A stretch of 64,000 nt of DNA from Marsupella aquatica (Eukaryota; Marchantiophyta). The DNA is taken from NCBI GenBank assembly GCA_973895155.1, contig OZ316898.1, forward strand, positions 6,076,001 to 6,140,000, given 5' to 3'. Under the pieces are notes generated by a model. It ran no database searches. It was not told the origin of the DNA and was given only the letters and a program-made list of their open reading frames with translations. The first letter of the stretch is position 1. Each line of letters starts with the position of its first letter. The translations under genes and the position numbers were made by a program. Shown here piece after piece: positions 25,124-36,137 of this stretch.

Positions 25124-25149
25124 AGCGATTGGAGAAGCGGCAGCCGAAA

Positions 25150-27255
25150 ATGCACCCGGAGATAATCATACTCGATGATGATACAGATGATGACGAGTTT
25201 ATGTTCGAGGATCGCTACACAGCCGAAGAGAAGGACAATGGGTGCGTTTTACAATGGGGGTTTGGTGGTGACAGCAGCAGAGGAGCTAGCGAAGAGAGAG
25301 AATTTTTTGCTGTCACGCAAGCGATGCCCTTGCGTCACATTAAACAGCATGTTCGATGCACTACGCCCTCTGCTGTTCCTGAGATTACGAGAGAGCAGCA
25401 GTATGGGGCCATGGAACTCGAAATTTGCGTAAAGAGTGATGAAATTTGCGTAAAGAATGATCATTACCAGGCGGGGGACGTAAAGCAGCCAAATCTCTCA
25501 AATTCTCCAAATCCTAAGCGGGAGAGAGGAGATTGTGACGGGTGGCTCCCTTCAGACTTGCTCGACGCTTCTTATACGGAAAGGTGGAATGAATGCAAGC
25601 GGCTCAGAGGGAATGACAATGGTGAGCACAACAATCACGTCTCACAAACTGCACACAGGATACCGTCAGATGTGCCCTTGAGCCCGAGTGCGGTTGCTCA
25701 ATCTACAGAGTCTGGCGTGCAGGTGCAGATACAGAACTCCTTCATCGATGTGAATCAGGTCATTCAGGAGATGCCTGAAGAAACAGCTGAGGCCTTCAAA
25801 GAGCTGATACGGCTGGTTGGACCGTTCGAAACCCGAGCTTCTCGTGCAGTTGATGAGATGAAGAACGGGCGTCCTTTTACAAATGATATTCAGCGCAATG
25901 ATCCCCCTCCATCACGACCGTCACCACCTGTGAGTACCAGTGGAAGTCAAGAGTATTCCCGTGCAATTGATGAGATGGAGAGCAGCCGTTCCATCGCCAG
26001 TGACCTCCTCGAGCACACTTCTAACCCCCCGCTACAATCTGCGACCGTGAATCAAGTTTCACGCATAGTTGATGAGATGGAAAATTGGCGTCCTCTCGCC
26101 GGTGACGTCCATGATGACCCGCTCCCGTCGCAGCGCTCTGCAACTACCAGTGATTTCGAGCAAAACGACTCACCAACCCTTTCCACCAGTGATTTCGGGC
26201 CAATCGACTCACCTGCTCTTGCCACTGTTGTTGCCAGCTACGAGCAACAAAATGCTGGCAAGAGGACGTCAAATGCCGATGTGGTTCTTTACCAACCAAA
26301 GCAGGAACCTGTGGAATCACAGAGGGAAAACAACATCTCGGGCTCCGTTGTCCATGTCAAAGAAGAGCCGGACCTGCAATTCGAGCCCACGCCCGACCCT
26401 ATCTCCATCGGACCTACTGTGGGAGGGAATGCTGCGGTGACACAATTATACGCGCAGCGGAGGTTGGTTATTACCGCTTTGAATACCTTCGAGGCAGTTC
26501 GGCAGCAGATCATCAAGGACCCTTCATACGGGCAACCTGTTGTAGACCCACAGACCCCGAGCACGGAGGGCAACGGCAGGCGGCTCAGAGCAGACTTAAA
26601 GGCAGCCTCCTTGATGCGCAGCAAAGGTTTCTGGCTTAACGAACGCGTCAGACCAATTGGCGAGGTCCCGGGAGTTGCAGTGGGGGATTGCTTTAGGTAT
26701 CGTATGGAAATGGCCGTCATCGGTTTGCACAGAGCAGTTCAAGCAGGCATTGCAGTTGTTCCAGCGAATTTGTCTCCTTATAATGTGTCTGTGGCGTCGA
26801 GTGTTGTTCTCAGTGTCAGCGATCCTTACCATGATGACAATGACATGGGTGACACAGTTGTATATAGTGGGCAAGGAGGATTGTGCGGCAAAACTAAGGA
26901 AGCTACGGATCAGGAATTGACGAGAGGTAATCTGGCACTAAACAATAGCTATCGTTTCAAGCTTCCTGTTCGCCTTATCAGAGGTCATAAGGAGCAGAAC
27001 AGTATGACAGGCATTTTATACAGCTATGATGGGCTTTACCGGATCGTCGACATGCAGTATCAGACAGGTGTCAACGGAAAGAAAGTGTTCAAATTCATCA
27101 TGCATCGATTACCTGGACAGGCTCCTATATTTTCTGGCTACCCAGCTCCCTTAGGATCACAGTCTCCTGCGAGAGAGCCAGCTCAGAATGCCATGCGTTG
27201 GACTGAACCGCCCGATACAAAGCCTCTATTTCTTGACAAGCGACCAGTGGCTTAA
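25150..27255 (+). CDS. SRA (YDG) domain protein of SUVH type without SET domain
   Basis: The predicted protein has 701 residues in one exon. SRA domains flip out and bind methylated cytosine; in plant SUVH proteins they target H3K9 methyltransferases to methylated transposon DNA. The SUVH-type region is residues 432-658: the pre-SRA helices AQRRLVITALNTFEAVRQQI, then RADLKAASLM, IGEVPGVAVGDCFRYRMEM (503-521), VYSGQGG (571-577), TRGNLALNNS (591-600), VRLIRG and YDGLYRI (626-632), ending VFKFIMHRLPGQ. SUVH proteins continue with pre-SET and SET; this one stops 43 residues later, and I find no pre-SET cysteine cluster in the next kilobase. The N-terminal 430 residues look disordered. They hold a SUMO-interaction-like IIILDDDTDDDE (5-16), a doubled EICVK(S/N)D (91-104), three SR(A/I)(V/I)DEM repeats (231, 270, 304) and a VKEEPD site. 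The ATG at 25150 follows a predicted leader intron; an in-frame GTG at 25072 is not a plant start. It may be a SUVH retrocopy that lost its catalytic half or a dedicated reader. Confidence 0.85.
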   Translation: MHPEIIILDDDTDDDEFMFEDRYTAEEKDNGCVLQWGFGGDSSRGASEEREFFAVTQAMPLRHIKQHVRCTTPSAVPEITREQQYGAMELEICVKSDEICVKNDHYQAGDVKQPNLSNSPNPKRERGDCDGWLPSDLLDASYTERWNECKRLRGNDNGEHNNHVSQTAHRIPSDVPLSPSAVAQSTESGVQVQIQNSFIDVNQVIQEMPEETAEAFKELIRLVGPFETRASRAVDEMKNGRPFTNDIQRNDPPPSRPSPPVSTSGSQEYSRAIDEMESSRSIASDLLEHTSNPPLQSATVNQVSRIVDEMENWRPLAGDVHDDPLPSQRSATTSDFEQNDSPTLSTSDFGPIDSPALATVVASYEQQNAGKRTSNADVVLYQPKQEPVESQRENNISGSVVHVKEEPDLQFEPTPDPISIGPTVGGNAAVTQLYAQRRLVITALNTFEAVRQQIIKDPSYGQPVVDPQTPSTEGNGRRLRADLKAASLMRSKGFWLNERVRPIGEVPGVAVGDCFRYRMEMAVIGLHRAVQAGIAVVPANLSPYNVSVASSVVLSVSDPYHDDNDMGDTVVYSGQGGLCGKTKEATDQELTRGNLALNNSYRFKLPVRLIRGHKEQNSMTGILYSYDGLYRIVDMQYQTGVNGKKVFKFIMHRLPGQAPIFSGYPAPLGSQSPAREPAQNAMRWTEPPDTKPLFLDKRPVA

Positions 27256-28990
27256 ATTTCCGAGCTCCTCAGGTGAGCTAGTCTTCACTTTGTGTATTTT
27301 GTAAGATTGGAGGTTGCTATCGTTACCAAGACTTATATATTACTGGGTTTTTAGGCCCCTTCGTTGAACATGTTAGTATCCTGACCGAGCAAGGTTTGGA
27401 ATGTCTCCTCGTCTTTCTGAATTGTGCCCTCCAAGGTGTGATGTGTTCGTTCCTCGGACGGCAGCTGCTGCAGCATGTGTGGCTAGTAGTGGAACCATTG
27501 TTGACTTTTCCTCTATCTATCAGACAACTGGACATCGGAGGATTGCCAGGGCTAAATTAGTTTTAGGTTTGTCCTGTCCAGTGTAGAACCAGTCCTGTGT
27601 GCTTAGCGCAGCAGCCTGGGGGTTTGACTTGAGTCTCAAGATTCGGTAGGGTGGATGGCAGAAAGACTCGAAATTGGGTAGGGGCATGACATGAGGCTTT
27701 AAATTCGGTTCGTAATTTATGTTGGGAGTGTGAATTCCGAGGACTCTAAACTAAACAATTGACTGTGAAGTCTTGTAAGCGAGTCATCTTCTTCTTACCT
27801 GGAAAAATGACCTCCTGTTCTATGTTTGAAAAGGTTGAAAAGAGTGGGGGGCAAAGATGGGCACAAAGAGGTCTGTGCATCCAAATTTCATCTTGCTTTG
27901 TGCTGCAGATCGGTATAACATTTAACTATCACCTTGGACGGATAAAACGAGCAGCATTGGGAAGAAGGCCAGCTTGTACGACATCGTCACCAGATAGACT
28001 CGTGTGCTGCATTTGAGGTCATAGTATCGTTTCACTAAATCGCACCACGTCACTGAATCGCAAAATGGTTCATGCGCAGTCGTAAATCGGGTCGAGAGAG
28101 GCAGTGACGAGGACGAAGGCGAGGCAAGTAGCGGTAAGGGCAGGCCCAGGTTGGCAGGGCCGTCCAGGAGCTGGCTCTGGAGAGCTCTCTGAGGACAATC
28201 AGCGGGTCCAATCGCCAACTACGGCAATTGATGAAGCAGGAGCGATTCAGTGGCATGGTGCGGATTACCATATTTTTGGTCAGGATTCGTAATTTGAATC
28301 TCACCGGATGACCTGCACGAGTAATCTTTCTCCATCTCCGTCGATCAACAAAACATCTTCAGGGACAACCCTCTCTTCTTATCTCTGCCTTTTGCCTCCT
28401 CCATCTCTGTTGTGGGTTTGACCACTACTGAAACAAAGTCTGCGGATATGGAAGGTTGAAGGTCGAGGACGGCTTGGGGCCTGTGGACTTGTAGTGGTCC
28501 TGATATATGCATCAGTGAAGGATTTTGCGGGGGGCCCAGACAAAGTACATTTACACTACAGAGGTTTACTGGGTCAATATTTTTACCGGATAGTTGATTT
28601 GTGTTTTAGAGCTCCCCAGAATCTGTAAGATCGAAGGACGAGCCCAGAATTGTAGAGTGAGCCAATGGATTAGCTATCTCAAGGCTGCAGCAGTTGGTCA
28701 ATTTTTTGCACTGGTTGGGTAAGGAAACATCTGCTGTGATCCAAATCATTACCCCCCAAACCAAGTCTTCTCATTCTTGTACATGTTCTATTTCATTTTG
28801 GCTACTTAGTTACCTTCACTTCACAGCCTGACGCGACCATCGATGCATCCATAGCTAGAACCAATGTAGCCAGAGCCAACTCTGGGTATCAAGTAGGCAG
28901 CAGAGAATCATCATCCATCCAGTAAGTAGAACCAAATGTAGCCAGAGCCAACTCTGGGCACCAAGTAGGTAGCACAGAATAAAGAGACTC
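27256..28990. other. 3' flank of the SRA gene, no other gene seen
   Basis: A good donor context CTCAG-GTGAGC sits at 27271/27272, just after the stop codon, so a 3'-UTR intron or an alternative last exon is possible. A 60-codon frame at 27401-27586 has a few cysteines but not the spacing of a pre-SET domain. At 28858-28978 a 66-70-bp direct duplication carries AGCCAGAGCCAACTCTGGG twice. Confidence 0.4.
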
Positions 28991-28995
28991 GTGGC

Positions 28996-29382
28996 AAACC
29001 ACCGAGTCGTAATTTTCACTCGAACAGAGTGCTTCCGATGATTTGTCATGAAAATTGTAGTGTGTGGAGATGGTAAACCCATCATTTTATCTTGAACAGA
29101 GTGCTTCCAATTCTCAGGTCATGAAAATTTGTAGTGACTGGAGATGGCAAACCAACTAGTCATAATTTTATCAGAGCAGATTGCTTCCAGTTTTCAGGTC
29201 ATGAAATTTTTAGTGACTGGAGACCTCAAACCAACGAGTCATAATTTGGAAAGAGTGCTTCCGATGATTGGTCATGAAAATGTGCGGTGACTCTAGATGG
29301 CAAACAAACGACTCATAATTTTCACTCGAGCAGAGTGATCATTTTCATGATTGGTCATGGAAATGTAGTGACAGTAGATGGA
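28996..29382 (+). repeat. tandem array, about 77-bp unit, five diverged copies
   Basis: Each unit holds a form of AAACCAACGAGTCATAATTT, then CAGAGTGCTTCC, GGTCATGAAAATTGTAGTGA and CTGGAGATGGC. Units begin near 28996, 29073, 29149, 29228 and 29302. No open frame is kept through the array, so it is non-coding. Confidence 0.7.
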
Positions 29383-30044
29383 CCCTGCTGCATTCGTGAA
29401 CGTGCTGTAGCTGTAAGTAGGCTGCACTTGGACTTGTTGCATTGTGCATTGGTTGCAACTATACGAAACTATATGCTTTACTCTAAGCGGGACATGCACA
29501 CATGCAACACTAATTTTGTGCATAAGGTATTTCCAATTTCCACATCAGATTAGATACCCTGCTGCCAATTCCTCGCAACCCGTTACCTAATCACTCCTGC
29601 GTGGAGACATGAAAGCCGTTCAGGAGTTCATCTTGATAGCTAATTGTTTCGTACATTCTATATTCAATGCTCCCTTTCGCATGCTGCACGGCTATTCCCA
29701 AGTCCATGTACAGAGACCTCTCTGGCAAGAAGTGACAGGCGATGATCTCACTAATGAATGAAGCAATTCTCAAACGCATAACTTGGCGGACTAGAGTTAG
29801 TCAGATTTGTCAGCGACTGTTATAGACAATTGAATGGACTAGGCAATACCGAATCACCAAAGGATCTCATCCCATGCAAGGCCACGTGCAGCTTCACAGG
29901 CTTGCACTGAAACCAGAGGCCTTGTTCGTTGCTGCTTTGAGCGAGACCAGTACGAGCTAACGCATTCATGCTTATTATACTCCAGTACAATTCGGACCCT
30001 CCAAGTATTGTAGTGCTGAGACACCAAGTGCGACTACTGCGCTC

Positions 30045-30440
30045 GTCAATGTTCCAGGAGGTTTTCCAATAGCTCAACGACCAAATAAACAATTTCAACC
30101 AGATGCTCATATTCCTTTGAATTCGAACATAATTTCTACACACCTGCTCTCTTCGCTTTGCAGGGGGTCTTTCTATACTCTCAACAACCGAAAGACATTT
30201 TCAACCGAACGCTCGATTCTACATTCATCAGTTCTACAACCAGACGCTCAATTGCACTAGGTTCATATTCCTTTGTATTGTAGTATCAATTCTACATGTG
30301 CACTATTCAATTTTCCAGGAGGTTTTCTAAACAGCCTAACTATCAAAAAACAATTTCAACCAGAGGCTCAATTGCATTGAGCTTCATATTCCTCTGTGCT
30401 GCACCATCATTTCTACACTCTTCACAGGTTGAAACCTTTT
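30045..30440 (+). repeat. degenerate tandem repeat, three to four copies
   Basis: A unit of roughly 90-130 bp containing TTCCAGGAGGTTTTC, CAATTTCAACCAGA(T/G)GCTCA, TATTCCT(T/C)TG and ATTTCTACAC recurs from about 30045 to 30440. Copy lengths differ by internal deletion. The stretches 29383-30044 and 30441-31020 on either side show no gene or repeat that I recognise. Confidence 0.5.
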
Positions 30441-31071
30441 TATTTTTGCCCCAACACCTTGCCATGACTCAAATTGGTTTCTAAAACACCATTCAAAACT
30501 GACCAGCTTTGCACTGTTGTACTGTGTCACCTAGGACTGGTACTTTATCACCGGAAATAATTATGGAATGCAGATAAGCATCTAGATGTGGAATGCTGAT
30601 GTGCACCTTCGAGCTCAATTCACTCTACAGGCGATCAATGGATGGACAATCCTTCCACTCGTGTTCGGACGACTGCAGAATGATAAACGTGTGCTCTCCC
30701 AGTACAGCCCCCCGAATTGATATACAAAACACATCGTTTGCCTCTCGTGGATGAAGTACAAGAGGGTGATGTACTGATTTTGAAATTGGTTGCCAAACAT
30801 TGTACACTTTTTGGCCCTGAAAGATAAATTTTACACGATGATAAGTCCCGAATGATTCTGCCCACCACAAGGTTTTCCTTGAAGAATCTTGTCAAGATTA
30901 GTTGGCGTATGGATGATCGACGCATATGGTCCCCTCATCATTCTCATAGAACTTTGAGGGCCACCCCCCCACCTTTTTCAGTAATCAAGGAAGACTTAAT
31001 CCACACAAACTTACTTTGTTTGCTTTATCAAATGAGAGGTCGAGGAGGGTTCCCTCCCATTTCAGGTTCAT

Positions 31072-32040
31072 TTGCGCACGGCGCGGTCATCATTACCCGA
31101 TCCTGTTCGAGCTGCGTTACCTTCATTCCAGGAGTTTTTATCCTTGGACCCCGTCCGTCTTCAGGCAGACCTTGCTGGGCGTATGCACGCTTTCACCCTT
31201 TCCAGCATCCTCACCGAGGCACCTGACACGGACCGAGCTCGGATTCTTTCTTCCGGAGGGAAGGGCGCAGGAGGCTGGCTTCAGGCCAATCCAGTCATTC
31301 CTCACCTGCGGATGTCTTCAACGGAGTTTGCGACAGCCATGCGTCTTCGTATGGGCCACCCACTTCTTGCTGGTTTACCTCCTACTTGCACTTGTGGGAA
31401 GCCTTGTGATGCCACAGGTGTCCATCTTCTTTGATGCAGTTTGGGCGGCGAAACCATTTTTGTTCACGACGCTGTGAGAGATGCGACTGCTCAGGTTCTC
31501 TCTGGCTCTTTGGTCTGCGCGCGGCGGGAGGTGGTGCTCGAGTTACCTGGTCCTCCATCACAGCGGTTACGGGTGGATCTTACCATGGTCCGTGACGGTC
31601 ACCGTACTTTGGCAGATGTAGTGGTGGCCAACCCATTGCGCCAAGACATCATTGGGACAGCGGCAACAACGGCAGGGGCAGCAGCATCACGAGCAGCAAC
31701 AACGAAGGAGGCCAAATATGCTGCACGAGCTTCATCTGATAGCTTCCTGCCCCTTGCTCTTGAGATATTTGGGCGTCTCCATCATCAGTTCGACGGGCTT
31801 CTTCGCCAAGCTGCTTGGGATGTTCACGGCCGGATGGGTCCCACCGGGCCCCTGCTATCTGTTTTGACCACGCACTTTCGACAACGCATTTCAGTCACCT
31901 TACAGCGTGCTCAAGCTCGGGCCGTCTATCGTCAATCTCTGGCAGTGGGTGCTAGTGTGACTCCACAGCGGCTAGCCCCCCTAGAGGACATTCCTGTCCC
32001 ACTTGCCGATCTAGTTTCGACACTTGATGTAGACCACTAG
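31072..32040 (+). pseudogene. 3' fragment of a non-LTR retrotransposon (restriction-like endonuclease end), one stop
   Basis: One frame runs from about 31072 to a stop at 32038-32040, interrupted only by TGA at 31432-31434. It contains LRMSSTEFATAMRLRMGHPL, then a zinc-knuckle-like C-x-C-x8-H-x4-C (CTCGKPCDATGVHLL-stop-C), then VHDAVRDATAQVL, REVVLELPGP, a VDLTMVRDGHRTLADVVV segment and FLPLALEIFGRLHHQFDGLL. A zinc knuckle followed by spaced acidic residues in this order is the C-terminal layout of non-LTR elements with a restriction-like (PD-D/E) endonuclease, such as the R2/CRE group. The family assignment rests on that pattern alone. The reverse transcriptase domain is absent, so the copy is 5'-truncated and inactive. 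A repeated TTTTAGTTCCTCTTTCTT follows in the presumed 3' UTR (32093-32170). Confidence 0.55.
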
Positions 32041-34715
32041 CTTGTTGCCACATTTGCTAGGTATGATGAGGACCTCGGTCCATTTGCGGTAGTTTTAGTT
32101 CCTCTTTCTTGGTTTTTAGGGGTTTCCTTTTGCTCACTTCTTTTAGTTCCTCTTTCTTAGTTTTTAGGGTAATCCATTTTGGGTGTCATAGGGAGTCACA
32201 CCCTAAACTTGGGACCTCTCTTGTTTATTCTTTTGTACTCTATTTGGCCTTTTTCTGTATAACGTATGTGTAACTAAGTGAATTTATCTGAGTAGTCATA
32301 ATTAGGGAAAAGGGGAGAAAATTAAATTTGAGACACTTTGAAAACTTCTTATGGAGCAAAATGCTCCGGAAAATATCTTTCTCTTGAAATAAGTCACCAA
32401 CACATGTTCTGGCTAGGTGTCACCTAAATACTCGGAAAAGGACTCTGAAGCATTTTGGCTGGGAAATTCAAGTGGCCTTGCCTGACAGTCTGAAAGCAGA
32501 TAGAAATAACTTTTTGCCATATCTGATTGCAAACCAAGTTACCACTAAGGCTGTATCCATTATTAGAGCAATGATTATCAGAGCAATACTTATCCGCTTG
32601 AGTTCAGCATCAAGCAACTGTAGCTTCTTGGGTTCAATGTGAAGGGCTTGACTTTTTGCATGTTATGACATTTTGTTACAGATCAGTATGGACCATAGTG
32701 CCCAAAATGAGGGCTTTTGCTTGAGTTTTGAGGTGCTATTATTGCCCACTATCCCATTGTGAGGGACCTTTAATACAGTTAATTAAAGAGATTTTCATTT
32801 TTACTGCGAGCCAAGGGGGAAATTTGTAATGCCACAATACAAATCTGGACTGTGGATCTGCATAACAAGAGAAGTGAAAAAGCACCAGAAGTTACAAAGA
32901 GAGAAATCATGAAAGGAATTATTTATGTAGTAGCGTTTTGGTAACACCCCCAAAAAGGGCTTCAGCTCAAGTTTTGAGGGGCTCTTTTGCCCATAAAGCC
33001 CTCATAGCAGGGATTGTTACACTTATAGGCCTAGGTAGCTTTTTTTGTTACTATTGCTAATAAAAGTAGAGGAGAAGTTTGATAATCTGGAGTGTACAAT
33101 TTTCTTGATAGCCTGATTATCTGTTCATTGATGGTAAACAGGGGCGAGGGACATTCAACCTGTTCCCCGCTCACAAAATTGAGTTCAGTTGGTTTTCAGT
33201 GACTCCTCACACACTATGCCAATTTGTGACACTCACCCTACCTCCAATCCCCATGTTCCACCCACTTATGTGCACCCTCAACTTTAGTTATGGCCCCAAG
33301 AGTCACTGTCTGGAGGCTTCACTCACGGTGGGTCTTGAAAGGAAGGATTGCATTGCAATTATATAGTTAGATAATGCACCCAAAATTACAAATAGCGAGA
33401 GAGAGTGGCCAATATACACAAAATCTTGTGGAAATCAAAGTAGGGCCACAACGTTGTGCTTTTCAAGAATCCCACGAAAAGCAAGGGTGTCAAAAAGTGA
33501 GTATGCGTCCCACAAATAGTCAATGATTGGCTCACCGTGTTGTAGTGAGGAGGATTCTCAGATTTCAGAAGGATATTGATGAAGATATTCCTTGACCTTT
33601 GCAGGACCCACGCTCTGTGAAATAACAATGGACACAGTAAGGCATTTTCCTACTAAATTACCCCCAATAATGCACAAAATTATTCAGTTGTTCCAGACTG
33701 AATTATTTATAAGTTGTCTTCATGGATATATCTTAAACCCCATATTCCTTCTAAATGAGTTTTTGTGACTATCTGATTCCCTGCAAAGAGCACCCAGTGA
33801 GTATGGACCCCAATGGGAAGTGCCTGCTAAGTTCCCTGGCATCACATGCAGCCACATCACTCACCTTCTGTCACAAACAGGAACAGTTATGTTTGAGATG
33901 TTTGCGACTGTTTGTGTTTAAGGTAAGGCCAACAAAAACCATTAATCCTTGGAACCATAGAAAACCAAAAAAAATGACGTAAATCTTGGAATAACCAACA
34001 GAGGGGTAACAAAGTCGGACTGTGCACAACAATTATAAGAAAAGGTGCATGGCATCGAATTTTTTTAATCAATAGATGAGATCATATGTTGAAACAGTGG
34101 CCTTGTGCACTTTAAACTGGCAATACTTTAAGTTAGTCGGTTCTTTATTTTATTTTTTATTTTTTTCAATAATGGGCAGAGCCCCGAAAAATTATTCCAC
34201 ATGGAAGCCCGAGGGCACAATAACAAGAAAAGCCAGGGAAAACCAAAGAAAACTGCCTGAATGAAGGAGGCAGAGAGAAAAAAAAAACGAGCAATTTTGA
34301 AGTTAATTAAGTTAGTCAGTTCTTATTTTGAAGTTTCACAGTATTATTTCTGTGCTACTGAGGTACGTAACCTTACTAAAGTGCATTGAAAGAATTTTTT
34401 AGCCATTAATACATTTGTCATCTCAAGTCCATTTAGGCCAAGATGTTTTTATGTTATTGCTTTCTGTAGCTTGGGGACCTACTTACTAGGAAAATTTGAA
34501 GAAATTTTATTTTCCCAAAACTCTTGGATGCCCATCGTCAAATCAATCCTAGTAACGAGAAGGGAAAAGAACAAAAAAGTGCAATTTTTTACCATGTTAA
34601 GCATATTGTTGATTAATTGTGATAACCTTCATCCACCAGGTTGTGCTTCAGTTGGGGACACTGACTATTTAAGAAGTATTAGCCTCATTATCATTAAAGC
34701 ATACATAAGGACAGG
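32041..34715. other. LINE 3' flank and intergenic DNA
   Basis: A segment with TTTTGCTTGAGTTTTGAGGTGCT, part-repeated as GCTCAAGTTTTGAGGGGCTC, occurs at about 32712-32770 and 32960-33020, a diverged duplication about 245 bp apart. A T-rich tail (34140-34170, TTTTATTTTTTATTTTTTTC) next to GCAGAGCCCCGAAAAATTA may be the 3' end of an old retroposon. No gene seen. Confidence 0.35.
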
Positions 34716-34721
34716 TGCACT

Positions 34722-35120
34722 AACTAATAAAATTAGGAACTTAAAGTCGGGATAGACACAAACGTTTGTAGGGACAACCCGGATGGACACAGCCTGTTGA
34801 CACTGTAGCACCAATCCCTATGACACCCAAAATGGATTACAGGTATCTTATGAACAGAAGCTAACCAAGATTTAGACATTACATTAAGTACGTTTAACCT
34901 CCTTCATTGCTCCTGCCTGGACAGACCACGGGGGGAAACAACCAAAACCCTCTTGCTCCCGGTCAAACAGCTCCTTACAGGTCACCATTGGAGCACAAGT
35001 GAAAAGCGTGTTATACAAGCACAATCTTAAATTTTTTCAGTGTCCATCCAGGTTGTGTTTTCCATCGGGGATTTTTCTCAAACGTTTGTGTCTACTGCGG
35101 CTTTAAGTTCTAAAATTAGT
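34722..35120. mobile_element. foldback element, about 400 bp
   Basis: The left end ACTAATAAAATTAGGAACTT, continuing to AAAGTCGGGATAGACACAAACGTTTG, is answered at the right end by the complement of CAAACGTTTGTGTCTACTGC and of GGCTTTAAGTTCTAAAATTAGT. An inner pair, CCCGGATGGACACAGCC against GTGTCCATCCAGG, extends the arms. Positions 34815-34840 match, inverted and without mismatch, the 26 bases at 32169-32194 in the 3' region of the non-LTR fragment. Confidence 0.6.
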
Positions 35121-36122
35121 GTAAGGGGAAATTTAGAAATTTTGTTCAAACTTGGGATGACATAGTAAAAAATGTAAAGCAGTAAAACTGGTCATTTAGG
35201 GGAAACCAGTACCATAGGCTTGACAATTTCAGCTCTCAAGCTGAAACAATTTGAAACATGAGGTATGGTTCTCCAATGTATAGAGTACTTGAACATAAAC
35301 ATGGGTATCATTAGCTCCACCAAAAACAAATGAGAAATTGGTGGAAAGAGATTATGATGTTTTACCATCCTGTAGTAATCAAGGTCTGGAAAGGACTAAA
35401 CAGGCCATAATATTAGCTCAATACTTGTGCGTTGCACAAAATATGTTAGTGTGTAGAAAAGTTTTAGAATTACACAAGAAGGAGCTCTTAAGGGTAGAAA
35501 TACCTATTCATCTCAAATGAGGAGTATTTAAACAATGTCTGGTGTTGTATCTAAGTCCTGGTGTTCTCATGTAATCACTAACCTATACAAATAATGAATT
35601 CTTCAAATTTGTTTGTGAAGTTGCAACCAATTAGTAATCATTTATGCTCCCATTAGCTCAATGCCCATAAGTTGCACACAAATGTAGCAGTGAGGTAAAA
35701 AAGTGTAGACCATGGGAAAAAATGTAGTTGGTTTTGTGCCAATTGTTTCATGTATGCAATCATGTTATAGTTGTGCAATATCCTCGTTTTGACTGGATGG
35801 TTATTGTTACAAAAGTGTTGTAAGTTATTCTGGTCCTTGGTGCACTGCCTCTATTCTCTGTCTTGCTGAGGGTGGTCAAAGTCACCTTGAGGGAGACCAG
35901 GCAGTCCAACCACAGAACTAGCTGCAATGAGAGCCATTGGATGTGAGGGAACTAACCAAGAATTTTCTTAACCCACAAATGAAAACAGTTGCCTTATGAT
36001 AAATAAATAAATCAGTTCGACAAGTTATGTATTATGCCAAAAATGAGTGGAAATCTAGTAAATCTTAGTTTTGTGACACTCCAAAGATTTGAAATAAGGA
36101 GAAGTGAATATTGAGTAATTAT
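35121..36122. other. no gene seen
   Basis: AT-rich sequence with short frames only. It ends at the left copy of the target duplication of the LINE insertion. Confidence 0.4.
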
Positions 36123-36137
36123 TGTCCTTTGGACATT

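Larger units (their letters stand above)
24500..25130 (+). repeat. three tandem copies of the 5' region of the SRA gene
   Basis: A block containing GTGTGGTGCGGTT, GCACGATGGGAGGAAA and GCAGAGA occurs at about 24500-24610, 24635-24735 and 24945-25055. In the second and third copies it runs into TGGTGAGTGATGGTTTTGTC or its close variant, a splice-donor context. These two also share a downstream segment ending in GTTGCGAGCAG (acceptor), GCGATTGGAGAAG and an ATG start codon, at 24839 and 25150. The last copy serves the functional gene, the middle copy is a decayed duplicate start, and the first lacks the intron and start part. Confidence 0.7.

Noticed and set aside
25072-25149. A longer start for the SRA protein at an in-frame GTG
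   Set aside because: GTG is not a normal plant start, and the stretch contains the 3' half of a well-supported leader intron.
27256-28300. Possible SET or pre-SET exon downstream of the SRA gene
   Set aside because: I looked for the cysteine cluster and the NHSC-type SET motifs in the plus-strand frames and found none; the few cysteines at 27420-27580 do not have the spacing.
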